Positions 1-11,140 of a stretch of 64,000 bases of DNA are shown here, piece by piece. Made by a program: the position numbers and the translations under genes. Below the pieces are notes generated by a model that saw nothing but the letters and a program-made list of their open reading frames with translations, did not search any database and had not been told where the DNA came from. Each line of letters opens with the position of its first letter. The first letter of the stretch is position 1. This DNA is from Hybos culiciformis (lineage: Eukaryota > Arthropoda > Insecta > Diptera > Hybotidae): positions 31,673,287 to 31,737,286 of the forward strand of contig OZ023273.1 in assembly GCA_964007475.1 (NCBI GenBank), read 5' to 3'.

Positions 1-1937
1 AAACTATGCGAAACTGAATACACTTATTTCCAATTGATCTGTCCAATAATTTTTCTATACTCAACAGAGATTGAGTTCTGAACTTTTTTAGAACTATTAA
101 TTTTATCCTATTTGAAGAAGGTTTTGAATTAAAATAGAACGAACACCATGAGAATCAATTTAATAATTTTTGAATCCGTAAATAATCGTTTCATTTAATA
201 TTGTTACTCAAATTAAGCGATAGTTAAAGCTGATTGAATTAGGATCGAATATCGAATGTAGAAAATCTTACGAAAACCCTATTCTTAAATTATATTTCGA
301 TGAAACTCTAAGAATAATTTCTCTTGAATGGAAAGAGAATATGATTTTTGTAAGAATTACGTTCAATCGATTATTATATCGAGAAAATGTTTTTCTTTTA
401 TTTTTTATTTAATTTAAAAATTTGGGGTTTTTCTGCTTCATTTAAAAAATATGTTGAAAATTTTATTAGTATAACTTTATAAGTAGTTCAGGTTTTGGTT
501 TAACATTTGATTTAATTTTCCTTAAATTATTTATAATATTTTATTTATCTATAATAAGTCTTATAACTCTTAATTTCTGATTTTTCAATGTTCATACCCC
601 ACCGGCACTTGAAGTAAATATTTGGAATTCACACATTTATAGTTAGTATAATTTATTATTTAAATTTTATTTAGTAATATTGGAAATTGGAATTATGTAA
701 TAATAATTATATATAGTGGAAAATGCATTCTATATTTTACTGAATTGTAGGATTAACTATTGGTATGACATATATAGAATATAGTTAATGTCAGAACTTT
801 CGACTGCAAAACACATTCTATTTAATCACATATTAATAAAGTTTTTTAACCGAAAATGAAAGAAATTACATTTTTTAATAACAACCCAAATTTTACAATA
901 TGAAACATCGATATTAACATTATTTGTAAATGCAATGTATGGACAACTTTTTTAAAACTTTTAAAAAATTTCCTAAATTCTATATAAAATATATTTCAAA
1001 GAAATTTTTAAAATTCATGAGTTTTTAAATAATTTAAAAAAACAAAATAATATGTTTTGTTTTATGTACATCGAATGAATTTCTCTTTTAGATGAAAAAT
1101 TCTGGAAAAAAAAAAAAATCAAAACGGATGTAGGTTTTTTTAATGTAAATATTTCATATTCTGTTATCGGAAATAATTTTTATTTTTTTCTTTTTTTAAT
1201 ATTTATTTCTAAGCTTATGTGCTTGTTATCGTAACCCAATTTCAATGAAAAAATAAAAAGTAAAAATTTAAAAAAAATAAAATAATAAAAACCAGACTAG
1301 AAAAATGCGTGTCCGTTTTGATAAAAAATTAAAAAAAAAATAAATAAAAAATGTATACAAACAACATTTATAAAAAATATTTTTTATTTGAATGATAGAA
1401 AGAAACGAAGATTTTATTTTTTTATTTTTAAAGCTTTCGATTTCTATTTCCGTTTCCCAAAAAAAAAACCATATATTTTTACTTTTATTTTTCCCCAAAA
1501 AAAAAGAGAACAACACAAATACACAAAATGAAAGAACCTTTTGGAAAAGTAATATCCGCGTTACCAACCGGTTACATAATTTTATATTACTTCCGTACAA
1601 AAATAAAATAAAATGATCTACGTTGTAAGTATTATAATGAAAATAATGGTGGTTGTGGATATCAAAATAAAAAATACGTTTTTATTATTTTTATGAATGA
1701 AAAACCGTATATGAATATTCGTATAAGTAATATATACGTAAATTAAGTACGAGCAATTTCACTTTAATTGAGTAAATTTGTAAAATATCCTAGATAAAAC
1801 TAAAAAAAAAAAAAAAAATAACCATAATAATAAAGATATAGAAAAATTAAATTTCCTGCAGCTACATTATGTGAATTGAATTTTAGTTTAGTTGAAGATT
1901 ATAAATTTAGATATGTATTTAAACTTTTTAAGTTTAT
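1..1937. other. Non-coding AT-rich DNA, no gene seen
   Basis: No reading frame here looks like a conserved protein. The two overlapping short frames at about 1268-1616 are lysine- and phenylalanine-rich translations of A/T runs. No RNA gene or structured repeat was recognised. Confidence 0.6.
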
Positions 1938-1945
1938 ATTGTAAC

Positions 1946-2200
1946 CAGGGGCGGATTTACACATTTGCCGCCTTTAGGCACTATTAAAAAAATATCGGAA
2001 AAAAGCACATTAAAAAAAATACACTTAACTTCAACATGACATTAAAATTAGTTTGAGGAGATTTTGAGCTCTTAGCCTTAACCGATTCTAAAAAGTTTTA
2101 TACTATTTTAAGTCCGAAATCTTTTTTTATTACATTTTGCCGCCCATTAAATTTTGCCGCCCTAGGCTCGAGCACACTAGTATTCGTAAATCCATCACTG
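1946..2200. mobile_element. hAT-type miniature transposon (255 bp)
   Basis: The left end reads CAGGGGCGGATTTAC and the right end, read inward on the other strand, CAGTGATGGATTTAC: imperfect terminal inverted repeats starting CA. The flanks are ATTGTAAC (1938-1945) and ATAGTAAC (2201-2208), an 8-bp target duplication with one mismatch. Eight-base duplications and CA-start ends are typical of the hAT superfamily. The interior holds TTTGCCGCC copies near both ends and no transposase, so it is non-autonomous. Confidence 0.8.
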
Positions 2201-2208
2201 ATAGTAAC

Positions 2209-3579
2209 ATTAGTAACAGTACTGAAAAAATTCAAATTTTCGAGAAATAATTGAAATAATACGATAATTATATTTTATTTAAAAAAAAAAAAAAACAAAT
2301 CCAACCCCAGTGATTAAGACCTAATTAATATATTATTTTTAAAATACAAATTTAGTTTTGAAAAAAGAGAAATCCAAATCAAAATTCCATTTTCGACTTA
2401 CAGTTTTTTTTGAGCCCGTTTTCAATCAATAATAAATGCAAAAATATGAGCAACCTCGTTTTTTTTTTTAAACAGTTTTTCGATGAAAATTGGTATATAT
2501 TAGATATTTTATTATAAGGCAGTTTATCGTATGGACATTTTATACCTTAGATTTTCTAATATGATGGTACATTTTTTATTAGACGAATTACGAAATTTCT
2601 CACATCCAGTGGAAATTAAGTTTTCGTGATCCACGTCGCTAAATCGATTTTTTAAACAAGCTTGGACGACCTAGACATAATATAATTTTTTTTCCTTAGT
2701 ATTATTTTTAGATTTTATTTGATCTTCTTTTTCTTTATTTTTCTGGATATTTTCATCTTTTTCTTTTTTAACGTATTTTTTGCATCTATAGTATATTATA
2801 CAGTACTTACTTTTCTCTCTCCATTGAATTGAATTTTTTTAACTTTTTTTTTAAGCTATTTTTTCAGCGAAGACTTTGGTATGTTTATTATAGAAGACGT
2901 TACTGTATTTTTTGAATGAGACATTTATGATTTTAATGTACTTGATTAATGTTGTTGTTGGAATAAGTTCGTAATCTCCAACGGATATTCATATTAGATT
3001 AGACAACAATATTTTGATTTGTCAGTGAAGTTGATAATTTCCCTAAAATATTGGATCTTTTTCTAAGTCATTGAGGATGAAATTGAGGGCGATTCACGTA
3101 CCTTATTTAAATTTAAAATTTTTGATTGAATAATTTTGCCAATAGATTCTAACTAATGATATCCTTTTCTTAATTCTTTCACCTTTATTGAAGTTTTGTA
3201 TAGCTAAGAAAAAACAAAGTTAAATAAAACTGAGAAATTGGATATCTATATTAATAAAATTTGTACTTATCCAACATTTCAACAGTATTTGAAGAACTTT
3301 TATTATTATCATCATTAGTAAATTTTTGTGTAATCTAATTGCATTAGGATCGAAGGGATAAAATCCGCATTTTCGAAAAGTTTAGTTACAGCTTGTCCAA
3401 AATCAAATGACCAACCACCAGTAACTGACCCCACCAAAATTAAATAAATGAATTTTACTAAAAAAATTATTAACCATCATTACAGAGAAAATCACAAACC
3501 ATTAACTTCTTTCGTGTGTCCTCCTGTGACAACACATGTTTTTAGTTATCTACCTATAGTATAGTAGATAATTATATAT
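2209..3579. other. Non-coding AT-rich DNA, no gene seen
   Basis: Nothing coding is recognised. The stretch at about 2570-2690 is less A/T-biased than its surroundings and may be old repeat DNA, but I could not match it to a family. Confidence 0.5.
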
Positions 3580-3737
3580 GTTAACTAAATTTGTTATTAA
3601 TTACGAGTTGTGTATACACAAAAACACATTGACACGAGTCAATACTTATGTCACGAGACCGTTAGGTCGAATGATTGACAAGTGTCTATGCGTTTTTGTG
3701 TAAATACAGAACGAGTTGTATAACAAATGTTGTTAAC
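3580..3737. mobile_element. Inverted-repeat miniature element (158 bp)
   Basis: Both ends read GTTAAC followed by a related sequence. The left arm (3580-3655) and the reverse complement of the right arm share ATTTGTTAT, TACACAAAAAC, GACAC and GTCAAT blocks in the same order, so nearly the whole element is an imperfect inverted repeat. If TTAA inside GTTAAC is the target duplication, a piggyBac- or Kolobok-type origin is possible. The superfamily is not settled. There is no coding capacity. Confidence 0.65.
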
Positions 3738-3897
3738 ATAATATACTGTTTTAATGTGCATGTGTAAGGTAGTTGCAGTCTATACACTTGCAATGCAAAA
3801 AAAACAAAAATTAATAAACAAATTTTTTTTTTTCATTTTTTGTTGGTATTTGTCTGTATTGAAATATTGTGAGTGATATTATTTTGTTTAGATATTA

Positions 3898-4116
3898 CCA
3901 TAGATTAAGAATACAGAAAGATGGGAAGCTTCATACAAAATTTTTTCAGTCTGTTTTGGTATTTTTATGTGAAGGTGTTAGTAAAACTTAATAAAATTCT
4001 TTTCATATATTGATAATTATCACGTATTTTATTTTGTTTTACTAACACATTCACATAAAAATACAAAAAATAATGTCGTATGAAGCTAACAATCTTTCTG
4101 TATTCTTAATCTATGG
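3898..4116. mobile_element. Foldback miniature transposon (219 bp)
   Basis: The element starts CCATAGATTAAGAATACAG and ends with its reverse complement. The arms continue for roughly 80 bp with scattered mismatches, including matching blocks GCTTCATAC, TATTTTTATGTGAA and GTGTTAGTAAAAC. Both sides carry TATTA (3893-3897 and 4117-4121), a candidate 5-bp target duplication. The AT-rich centre has no reading frame. It lies 180 bp from the preceding inverted-repeat element. Confidence 0.75.
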
Positions 4117-4141
4117 TATTACGCAATATTCAATACGAAAC

Positions 4142-4215
4142 ATCTAAATGATTTCATTATTCACGCTGATGCATCTAAATCATTTCATTATTCACGCTGA
4201 TGCATCCAAACGATT
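4142..4215. repeat. 31-bp tandem repeat, about 2.4 copies
   Basis: Two nearly identical 31-bp units lie at 4142-4172 and 4173-4203, each with ATTTCATTATTCACGCTGA. A third, partial and diverged unit starts at 4204. The two full units differ at one position, so the duplication looks recent. Confidence 0.8.
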
Positions 4216-5237
4216 GCATGTGTATTGACGCATATAATATTCCATTTAGTGATCTAAATTCTATGGTACTAAATACAACATATCGATCACGTGCCCATTA
4301 TGGCACAAACTGAAATTTACTTTTTTGTTTAATCTTTAAAGAGCTTCACAGGCACTCAATCATTATTTTGATTTTTAATAATTAATAACATCGAAAAACC
4401 AAAGTCACCAAAACTGTAATTATTTTGTCTTTAAACCGACGAAAAAAAATTCCTCTAATTTTTTTCTTTTTTGTTCAGTTTTAATCTTTAAATATTGATA
4501 AATAATTTTTTCTTACTCAAAAGAACATATAGTCAAATATTTGAAAAAAATATAATTATATACATAGTGTACCTACCATATATCTAACAACTAAGTACAT
4601 TTGTCACATTTGTGTAGATAAGACAATGAGATAAATGCATTAATAAAAAAAATTAAATAAATTTATACCTACCTATAATTATATGATATAATACCTATAC
4701 CTATAATGTAATGTGAAAAATTAATGGAAATAAATGAAATTAATACAATATTTTTTTTTCTGAAATCACTGAGAAAAAATTTATTATAAGATAATCAAAA
4801 AAATAAATCAACAAGTGTTTCAAGCTATTTCGGTGCGGATAAAATAAAATTTATCTTTTTCCATGACAAGTATTAAAAGCCCACCAAAAAAAAAACACTT
4901 TCATTGCAAGTTGTTTAAAAAGCTTTTCCATCAATTTTTTTACGTCACTCTCAGAATCTAATAAAATGAAAATAAAATCTGTCTATTTACAAACAAATTG
5001 ATACCATTCGTATTTAAAGATAATCAAAATTAAGCCGTCTCTTGATTTAATAATAAAAATAAAGTAAATGAATGATAAACAAGTTATTAAATCTAATCAG
5101 TTTGAAATATTTTTTTTGTTTTTTGCTTAGCCTAAGTTTTCGTTTTTAATTGTGCTTAGTTTTAATTACAAATTCATATTGCAAAGTGGGTACTTGTGAT
5201 TTTCTTCTGACGCATAATTAATAATAATCTTGTTAAA
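4216..5237. other. Upstream region of the gulonate dehydrogenase gene
   Basis: AT-rich DNA without a recognisable coding frame. It must hold the promoter and 5' untranslated region of the gene starting at 5238, but I see no clear TATA box or initiator that stands out from the base composition. Confidence 0.4.
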
Positions 5238-6244
5238 ATGTCAATTAAATCTGAAAAAATTGGAATTATTGGAAGGTATGCTAAATTATTTATTGCTTTA
5301 TAATAATTATTATATAATTTTTTCTTTTTAGTGGTCTAATTGGGCGTTCGTGGTCAATGCTTTTCGCTTCGGTTGGTTATCAAGTAACTCTTTATGATAT
5401 CTTGCCTGAACAAATTGAAAATGCATTAAAATTAACTGAAATCGAATTACATAAATTAGAAAATGCTGGTATTCTTCGTGGTAAATTGAATGCTAAACAA
5501 CAATTTGATTGCTTGAGTGGAACAACTAATTTAAATGAGTTAGCTACAAATGCGATTTTCATTCAAGAATGTATTCCAGAAAATCTTGAATTAAAAAAAA
5601 AACTGTACAGTGAATTGGATAAATATATTCAACCTAATACAATAATTTCCAGTTCAACATCCACATTTTTACCATCTAAATTTAGTGATGGTTTAATGAA
5701 TAAGCATAATGTATTGGTAAGTCATCCAGTTAATCCACCATATTATGTTCCATTAGTAGAAATAGTTCCATCACAATGGACTAAACCAGAATTTGTTAAG
5801 AAAACTCGTCAACTTATGGAAGAAATCGGTCAGAAACCTGTAACATTGTCAAGAGAAATTGAAGGATTCGCTTTAAATCGCATACAATACGCAATTTTGA
5901 ATGAAGCTTATCGATTAGTTGATAGCGGAATACTTGATGTTAAAGACATTGATTCGGTTATGAGTGATGGTTTGGGAATGCGATATGCGTTTTTAGGTCC
6001 TTTAGAAACAGCTCACTTGAATGCTGAAGGAATGACAAATTATTTTGAACGATATTCAAAAACAATGTATGCTGTTAGCGAAACAATGGGACCACCACCT
6101 AAAATGGAAGGTAAAACAGCTGTGGCAATTGCAAAACAATGTGAAGCTATGGTGCCGTTAAATAAATTACAGGATCGGCGAGATTATCGCGACAATTGTT
6201 TAACACAATTAAGTATTTTAAAAAATAAGTTAAACAAAAAATAA
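5238..6244 (+). CDS. CRYL1: Lambda-crystallin-like L-gulonate 3-dehydrogenase, two exons
   Basis: Exons are 5238-5275 and 5332-6244, joined across a 56-bp GT-AG intron; the spliced protein has 316 residues, close to the roughly 320 of the animal family. The splice restores the dinucleotide-binding loop GSGLIG at residues 12-17, and Asp35 ends the second strand, as expected for an NAD-preferring Rossmann fold. Further hallmarks of the 3-hydroxyacyl-CoA dehydrogenase superfamily are QECIPE (91-96), the SSSTS stretch near 119, the catalytic SHPVNPP with His144, PLVEIVP (153-159) and GFALNRIQ with Asn195. The C-terminal helical domain contains [15 protein letters not shown] (about 225-239). By family knowledge it oxidises L-gulonate to 3-dehydro-L-gulonate with NAD+ in the cytosolic glucuronate/uronate pathway and acts as a homodimer. 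The start has A at -3. A paralogous short-chain hydroxyacyl dehydrogenase role cannot be fully excluded. It converges with MTIF2. Confidence 0.93.
5276..5331 (+). other. Short GT-AG intron in the dehydrogenase gene
   Basis: The donor is GTATGC and the acceptor TTTTCTTTTTAG. The intron splits the Ser13 codon (AG|T), which lies in the glycine-rich NAD loop. Removing it extends the downstream frame to give the complete Rossmann motif. Confidence 0.9.
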
Positions 6245-6916
6245 ATTATATTGAGATGACCTAATTTTTTTCTTTCGATTTAAAAACATTGAATACATAA
6301 AAAATAAGTAAAGTACTGATAAACAAAAGATTACATAATATTCATAAATTTTTTACTAATTTTTACTAACTTGTTATTTTTTTGTTTAAAAATAAAAATC
6401 CTTCACTTAAAATAGTTTTTTTATTATTCAATATTTGTCATTTAGTTGGGTGAAAATGTTTCAATTTGATTATTATAATTTAGTGGATTATATATTTTTA
6501 ATATTTGGGAATTTAACGTTCAATAAGAAACTAACTAATAAAAATAAATTTGACAAAAATGAGGTTTAAATTCGTGTTTTGGCTACGTGTTGTTTTTATT
6601 TTATTGTGTTCATAGTTTTTAACATATATTATGTAGTTATATGTTCTTTGTCTTACCGTGTATTATAAACAATATACAATTTTGAAGAATTAGAAGTCCA
6701 CAAAAAAAAAGGATCAAATAAAGCTTAAGTAAAACCTAAATAAGAAACAAAATATTGCAGCCACAAATTATAATAGCGGAGTTAGATTGTTTTATGTATT
6801 ATTATTTACCATGTAAAAACAATTCAACAATTTGTGACAAAAAAAATTCCTATTACAATATTAAATTAAATCGGTAAATTCAAATCTTATTCTTATTTAA
6901 ATATGATAAAAATATT
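6245..6916. other. Convergent intergenic region with two 3' UTRs
   Basis: This AT-rich spacer lies between the stop codons of the plus-strand dehydrogenase and the minus-strand MTIF2. It must carry both 3' untranslated regions. TTTATT at about 6597, which is AATAAA on the minus strand, is a possible MTIF2 polyadenylation signal. No gene is seen. Confidence 0.5.
6391..6396 (+). promoter_or_regulatory. Candidate poly(A) signal AATAAA
   Basis: The first canonical AATAAA after the dehydrogenase stop codon, about 150 bp downstream. In DNA this AT-rich the hexamer is frequent by chance, with others at 6543 and near 6716, so the choice is tentative. Confidence 0.35.
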
Positions 6917-9900
6917 TTAGAATCCTGGATCCCAGTCAGTAATTTGTTTTTCCATTCGTGTTGAATAACAAATGAAAATATCGCCCGTCTTTAGTTCAAT
7001 TTTTGAATCTTTCAATCTAAGACCACACTCAACATCTTTTTTAATTGTACCAACTTCATTTTTTAAATGACGCATGGATTCAAGCTCCCCTACAAAAAAA
7101 AAGTTTTTTTTTTATGTAAATGCATAAATACGTGTAATACAAATTTTTATTAACTCACCATCATAAATAATTTCTTCATCTCTAATAACACGAAATTTGT
7201 CACTTTTCTTTAGAATTCCTTTTGTACAACGTGAACCTGCGACTGGAATTTCTTTCCTTCCGTCAGTAATTGAAAATATTTGCAAAACATTAGCTTCACC
7301 GATAACATCTTCAATTTCTACCAAAGGCAGTTTTGAACTAATTTCATTTTTTAAATCTTCAATTAAGCGATAAATTATGTTAAAATCTCGAATAAGTACT
7401 CCTTTAGGTGATTTTTGTAGGGATTTAACAGAGAATGCGTAAATTATGGCATTAAATGTTTTAGCTAAATCTAAATCACCTTCTGTGATATCACCAACAC
7501 CGTAATGTACAACATCGAGACGACATGCCTCATTGCTGCCATATGTTTCTATTACATCTAGAATTGCTTCAACGGATCCATGTACATCTCCTTTGAGAAT
7601 TATATTGACTCTAGGTGTACCATCGTCTGGCAAATAAGTCTTCGCTCGTGGTCCACGACGCATTCTGAAGCGACCAGCTAATCTTCGAGCATCTCTTTCT
7701 GCCCGGTACTTTTCTAAATGTTCCTCTTCTTTTTGAGTTATTGCTTCTAGATCAGTTTCTGCTTTATGTTTTTTTGCTTCTGCTTCTCGATAATGGATAA
7801 CTGAATGTGCCTTTTTCTAAAATTGGTCAAAATTATAAATATTTGATTCTTTCTGTTGATACATACATTTAAAAAATATTATTATTGTTACTTACCTCTG
7901 ATTCTACTTCTAAAATTATTTCTCCAGCAAGTGGTAATTCGCGCCAACCCAATATTTCAACAGGGGTACCTGGTGAAGCTTCATCTATCGGATTACCGTT
8001 ATGATCAAACAGACCTCTCACTTTGGCATATGCTGTACCACAAACTAAAATACAACCTTTCCGTAAAGTTCCTCGAGTTACAATAGCTGAGGAAAGTTTC
8101 CCTCTTCTTTGATCAGTTTTCGACTCGATTACAACTCCTTCTACAAAGCCAGTATATTCGGCTTGAAGTCCCATTAAAGTTGCTTGTGTACTGACAGCTT
8201 CAGCCAATTCTTGAAGATTGGTACCTTCTGCGGCTGAAATTGGTACATGTTGAACATCTCCTCCATGCCCCTCTAATGCTAGTCCCATTTGCATTAGTTC
8301 GTTTATTGATCGATCCTTCAAAATTTAAAGAAAACTTTATTTAAACACTAAGTAATTAAAAATTCCTCACTGAGATGGTCTTTTATAACTCACTATATCA
8401 GCTTCAGGCTTATCAATTTTATTGATGGCAACAATGATAGGAACTAAAATTAAATAATTTTTTAAATAAAATATTAAAAAATAGATGATGGTAGTAGCTT
8501 AGTTGTAAAATATCATAAATTAAGAAAAACAAGTTAAGTGGAAATGAAAAGAGGATTAGATCGATTTAATGATAATTTGATATTAGACAGCCATTAACAT
8601 TTAAATTTAAAGTATTTATCTACCATCTACTACTCAAATGATGTGTCCTGAAGAAAAGTAATAAAAAAATTAAAGTTTCTATTTAAACAATGCTTAAAAA
8701 ATACTGAGATGACAAATTTCAAAAATACGAAAACACATTTTCAATATAAAACGATTTTTAATATCACTATTGCAACAAACCTTGAGAATCTTTTGAAAGC
8801 TTAATAACTTCTTTAGTTTGGGCCATTACTCCATCATCAGCTGCTACCACAAGAACAATAATGTCTGTTACATCAGCTCCTCTTGCTCGCATTGCTCGAA
8901 AAGCAGCATGCCCCGGTGTATCTAAAAATGTAACTTTTTCTCCATTCTCTAATTCAACTATAAAAGCACCAATATGTTGTGTTATGCCGCCGGCTTCCCC
9001 TGCAGCTACTGATGCACCACGTAAAGTATCCAATAATGTAGTTTTTCCATGATCAACATGTCCCATTACTGTGACCACTGGCGGACGAGATTGTAAATTT
9101 TCCTTAGGAGCTGGAGGTCTTGGTTGAACATCTCTATCCTTTACTTCTGGTTCTTCTAATTTATCAGGTGCAGCAATTATTCTTGACTTTAATCCACATT
9201 TTGTGACTATTTCTCTGATTATTTTAATGTCTTCTAGTCTGGCATTCGGTTCGATATTATCGGCCCCTTTAACATATAGCATAACTTCTTGAATATCATC
9301 TAAAAATTACAAAATATTAAAGATTTTTCTAATTTTCTGACAATCAAAACGCAAGTCGTTTAATGTTTTTATACCTAGTGATTTATTGACAGTTTGAGCT
9401 AATTCCTTAACAGATATATTCCTCCAAATGTCCACAACTCCGTGAATTAATATTTTATTTGCCTTCTTTGGAGAATACTCTATAATTCCTGGTGATTTCT
9501 GTGAAGAAAAAAATTAAATTTTAGATGTATTATATAGGTACGTAGACATGGGCGCCGCCAGGATTTTTTTATAAGGTGGTGCATGTGAAAATTATATTAT
9601 TTTGATTTTACGAAATCTTTGACATATTGCGGGTTCATCACTTAGTTACAATTTCCAACAACCTTAATTTAAATTAAATTTTGATTTTAGGAAAAATCAG
9701 TTGCAAAACAATATTTTGAATTCACGACAAAATTCTTCTCAGTATGCTGATGCAAGGCAATGAACTTTTTAAGATTATCTCTCACCAGGGCTGCCAGATG
9801 GAATAAATGAAATTTCCTCAAATTTTTAAGAAATTTCCCCAAAATAGACAATTCTTTAAAAAAATTCCTCAAATTATTTTTTTTATATTTTTGTGTAATA

Positions 9901-11140
9901 AATGTTTTTTTTGCCCTAAATTAGAAAAAAAATTGTTTTACTCACTGCAGTTTTTCCCCATCAGCTTATTTTTGCAAGATTTCCTCAAATTTTTAATGTG
10001 TTCAGATTTTATGCGGTACTTATATGTTGTAAATCAAAAAGTTTAGTTTCAACAATGGATTTTGAGTTCAACGTACGTAGAAGAATATCGTAATGATATC
10101 GGTAAAAAAAATTTACGAGTCTGAAATTTTAAATATTGTTGACTGTCAACGTTAGCACAATATTTATGAATTTCTTCAAATTTTCCTCAGAAAAAAATAT
10201 TTTCCTCAAATTTTTCCCCACGTTTTTTTTAATTTTTTTTTTTTCCCGAAATTAAAAATTTCCTCAGGTGAAACGCTCATTTAGCACATTGAGAAGGGTG
10301 AAGACTTGGACAAGATCAGCTATGTGCGAACCCCGATTGTCGGGCTTATGTATGATGAGTCTCCATAAAAAAAGATTTTTTAACCGAAGTTATTTAAAGT
10401 TCGCAGAGAAGCCACGTAGGTTACAATTATTATTTAATAAAAATTCTGAATAAAAAAAAATTATATTGTTTTAATTTTGAATCCTTTTGTTAAAATTAAC
10501 AATTTTATCAAAATTTTAATAACATTTTTATCAAACAAAGGTGGTGCAGTTGCACCACCTTGCACCATACTGCCGGCGCCCATGTACGTAGATACAGTAC
10601 AATAAAGAAATAAAACTTTAAAAATTACAGGTAGCACCTATATTTAAAATATCTAATGGAAGTAGGTACTTAAAACTTATCTTTTTGTCATAAAAATTTA
10701 GTTTAAGCTATAAAAACCGGAGGGTAGGTTATTTAGTATCCATATTGTTAAATTTGAGTTTTTTTTCATAAAATATTATTACAGAAGTTGACATTTTAAA
10801 TATCGTTCTGTTTGTAGGTACCTATCATACTTGAAAATAAGTACCTATATCTATCAGTAAGGAAACTTAAGATATGAAAACAAATGCAATATCTTGAACA
10901 AACAGGTTCTAGAGTCGGGAGTCTTCTCGTCTTCTCGTTCTCTATAGTTTTAAATGTAGATAGGTATCTAGATTTGTTGACATTGTGATCTCAAAAATAT
11001 TTTAAAAGTTTCTTACACGTTCTTCAGCAGTTTTTCTTCTTTTATTTAAAATCTCATTTATTGCAATAAAATTAAAATTTGTTGTTCTAAAATTTCTATA
11101 AAAATTCAAATCAGCTGATTGTTGTCGTAATCTCGTCGAC
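6917..11140 (-). CDS. MTIF2: Mitochondrial translation initiation factor IF-2, 5' end missing
   Basis: Seven exons were found in transcription order: 11140-11017, 9498-9375, 9299-8781, 8443-8394, 8315-7896, 7816-7159, 7089-6917. All introns have GT donors and AG acceptors, and all phases agree. They encode 688 residues, against about 727 in human MTIF2. The GTPase domain has GHVDHGKT (162-169, P-loop), Thr189 of switch I in GGITQ, DTPGH (209-213), NKID (263-266) and SA (299-300). Ahead of it lies an IF2 N-like segment with SVKELA. After it come domain II, with GWRELPLAG and EVESE, a charged helical linker (about 413-462), the [13 protein letters not shown] motif, and the typical C-terminus WDPGF followed by TAA at 6917-6919. 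By family knowledge it is a GTPase that brings formyl-methionyl-tRNA to the mitochondrial small ribosomal subunit and promotes subunit joining. The first exon found has no start codon and begins in mid-codon, so a 5' exon encoding the start and most of the transit peptide is missing. The intron 9499-11016 is enlarged by a hAT insertion. Confidence 0.95.
8444..8780 (-). other. MTIF2 intron within the GTPase domain
   Basis: A 337-bp AT-rich intron with donor GTTTGT and acceptor ATTTTAG. It splits the valine codon just before [10 protein letters not shown]. The next exon is only 50 bp long and encodes the NKID guanine-specificity motif. I see no repeat or RNA gene inside. Confidence 0.8.
9794..10266. 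repeat. AT-rich segment with repeated TTTCCTCAAAT inside the hAT copy
   Basis: TTTCCTCAAAT or a close variant (ATTCCTCAAAT, TTTTCCTCAG) recurs near 9813, 9862, 9980, 10185, 10200 and 10260. The segment starts near CAGGGCTGCCAGATGG, which looks like a hAT terminus, and stops abruptly before the transposase remnant. It may be a nested insertion that lost its matching right end, or a local repeat expansion. The short frames here are not convincing genes. Confidence 0.5.
10268..10453 (+). pseudogene. hAT transposase C-terminal remnant
   Basis: A 61-codon frame beginning [18 protein letters not shown] and continuing [11 protein letters not shown], ending near RRLQLLF. [17 protein letters not shown] and RLxGLxxxxxH are characteristic of the C-terminal dimerisation region of hAT transposases of the ZMYM1-like type. 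The N-terminal DNA-binding domain and catalytic core are absent. It lies on the strand opposite to MTIF2 and inside the repeats of the transposon, which confirms its origin. The local base composition is less AT-rich than the flanks. Confidence 0.85.

Larger units (their letters stand above)
9547..10584. mobile_element. Decayed hAT transposon (1038 bp) in the MTIF2 intron
   Basis: The terminal inverted repeats are CATGGGCGCCGCCAGGAT on the left and CATGGGCGCCGGCAGTAT read inward from the right: 16 of 18 positions agree. A perfect 8-bp duplication TACGTAGA flanks it (9539-9546 and 10585-10592), the hAT hallmark. Subterminal AAGGTGGTGCA motifs occur inside both ends. The right half retains the C-terminal part of a hAT transposase (10268-10453). 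The rest of the transposase is gone, and an AT-rich segment with TTTCCTCAAAT repeats occupies the middle, so the copy cannot be autonomous. Confidence 0.9.
9499..11016 (-). other. MTIF2 intron hosting a transposon
   Basis: A 1518-bp intron with donor GTAAGA and acceptor TCTTCACAG. About two-thirds of it is the hAT insertion at 9547-10584. The remainder (10593-11016) is AT-rich with several GTACCTAT/TAGGTACC motifs and no gene. Without the transposon the intron would be about 0.5 kb. Confidence 0.85.

Noticed and set aside
7856..8086. 76-codon plus-strand frame
   Set aside because: It runs antisense to an MTIF2 exon and its intron border, whose minus-strand product is clearly conserved.
8861..9052. 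63-codon plus-strand frame
   Set aside because: It is antisense to the MTIF2 GTPase exon; the G-domain motifs on the minus strand show which strand is coding.
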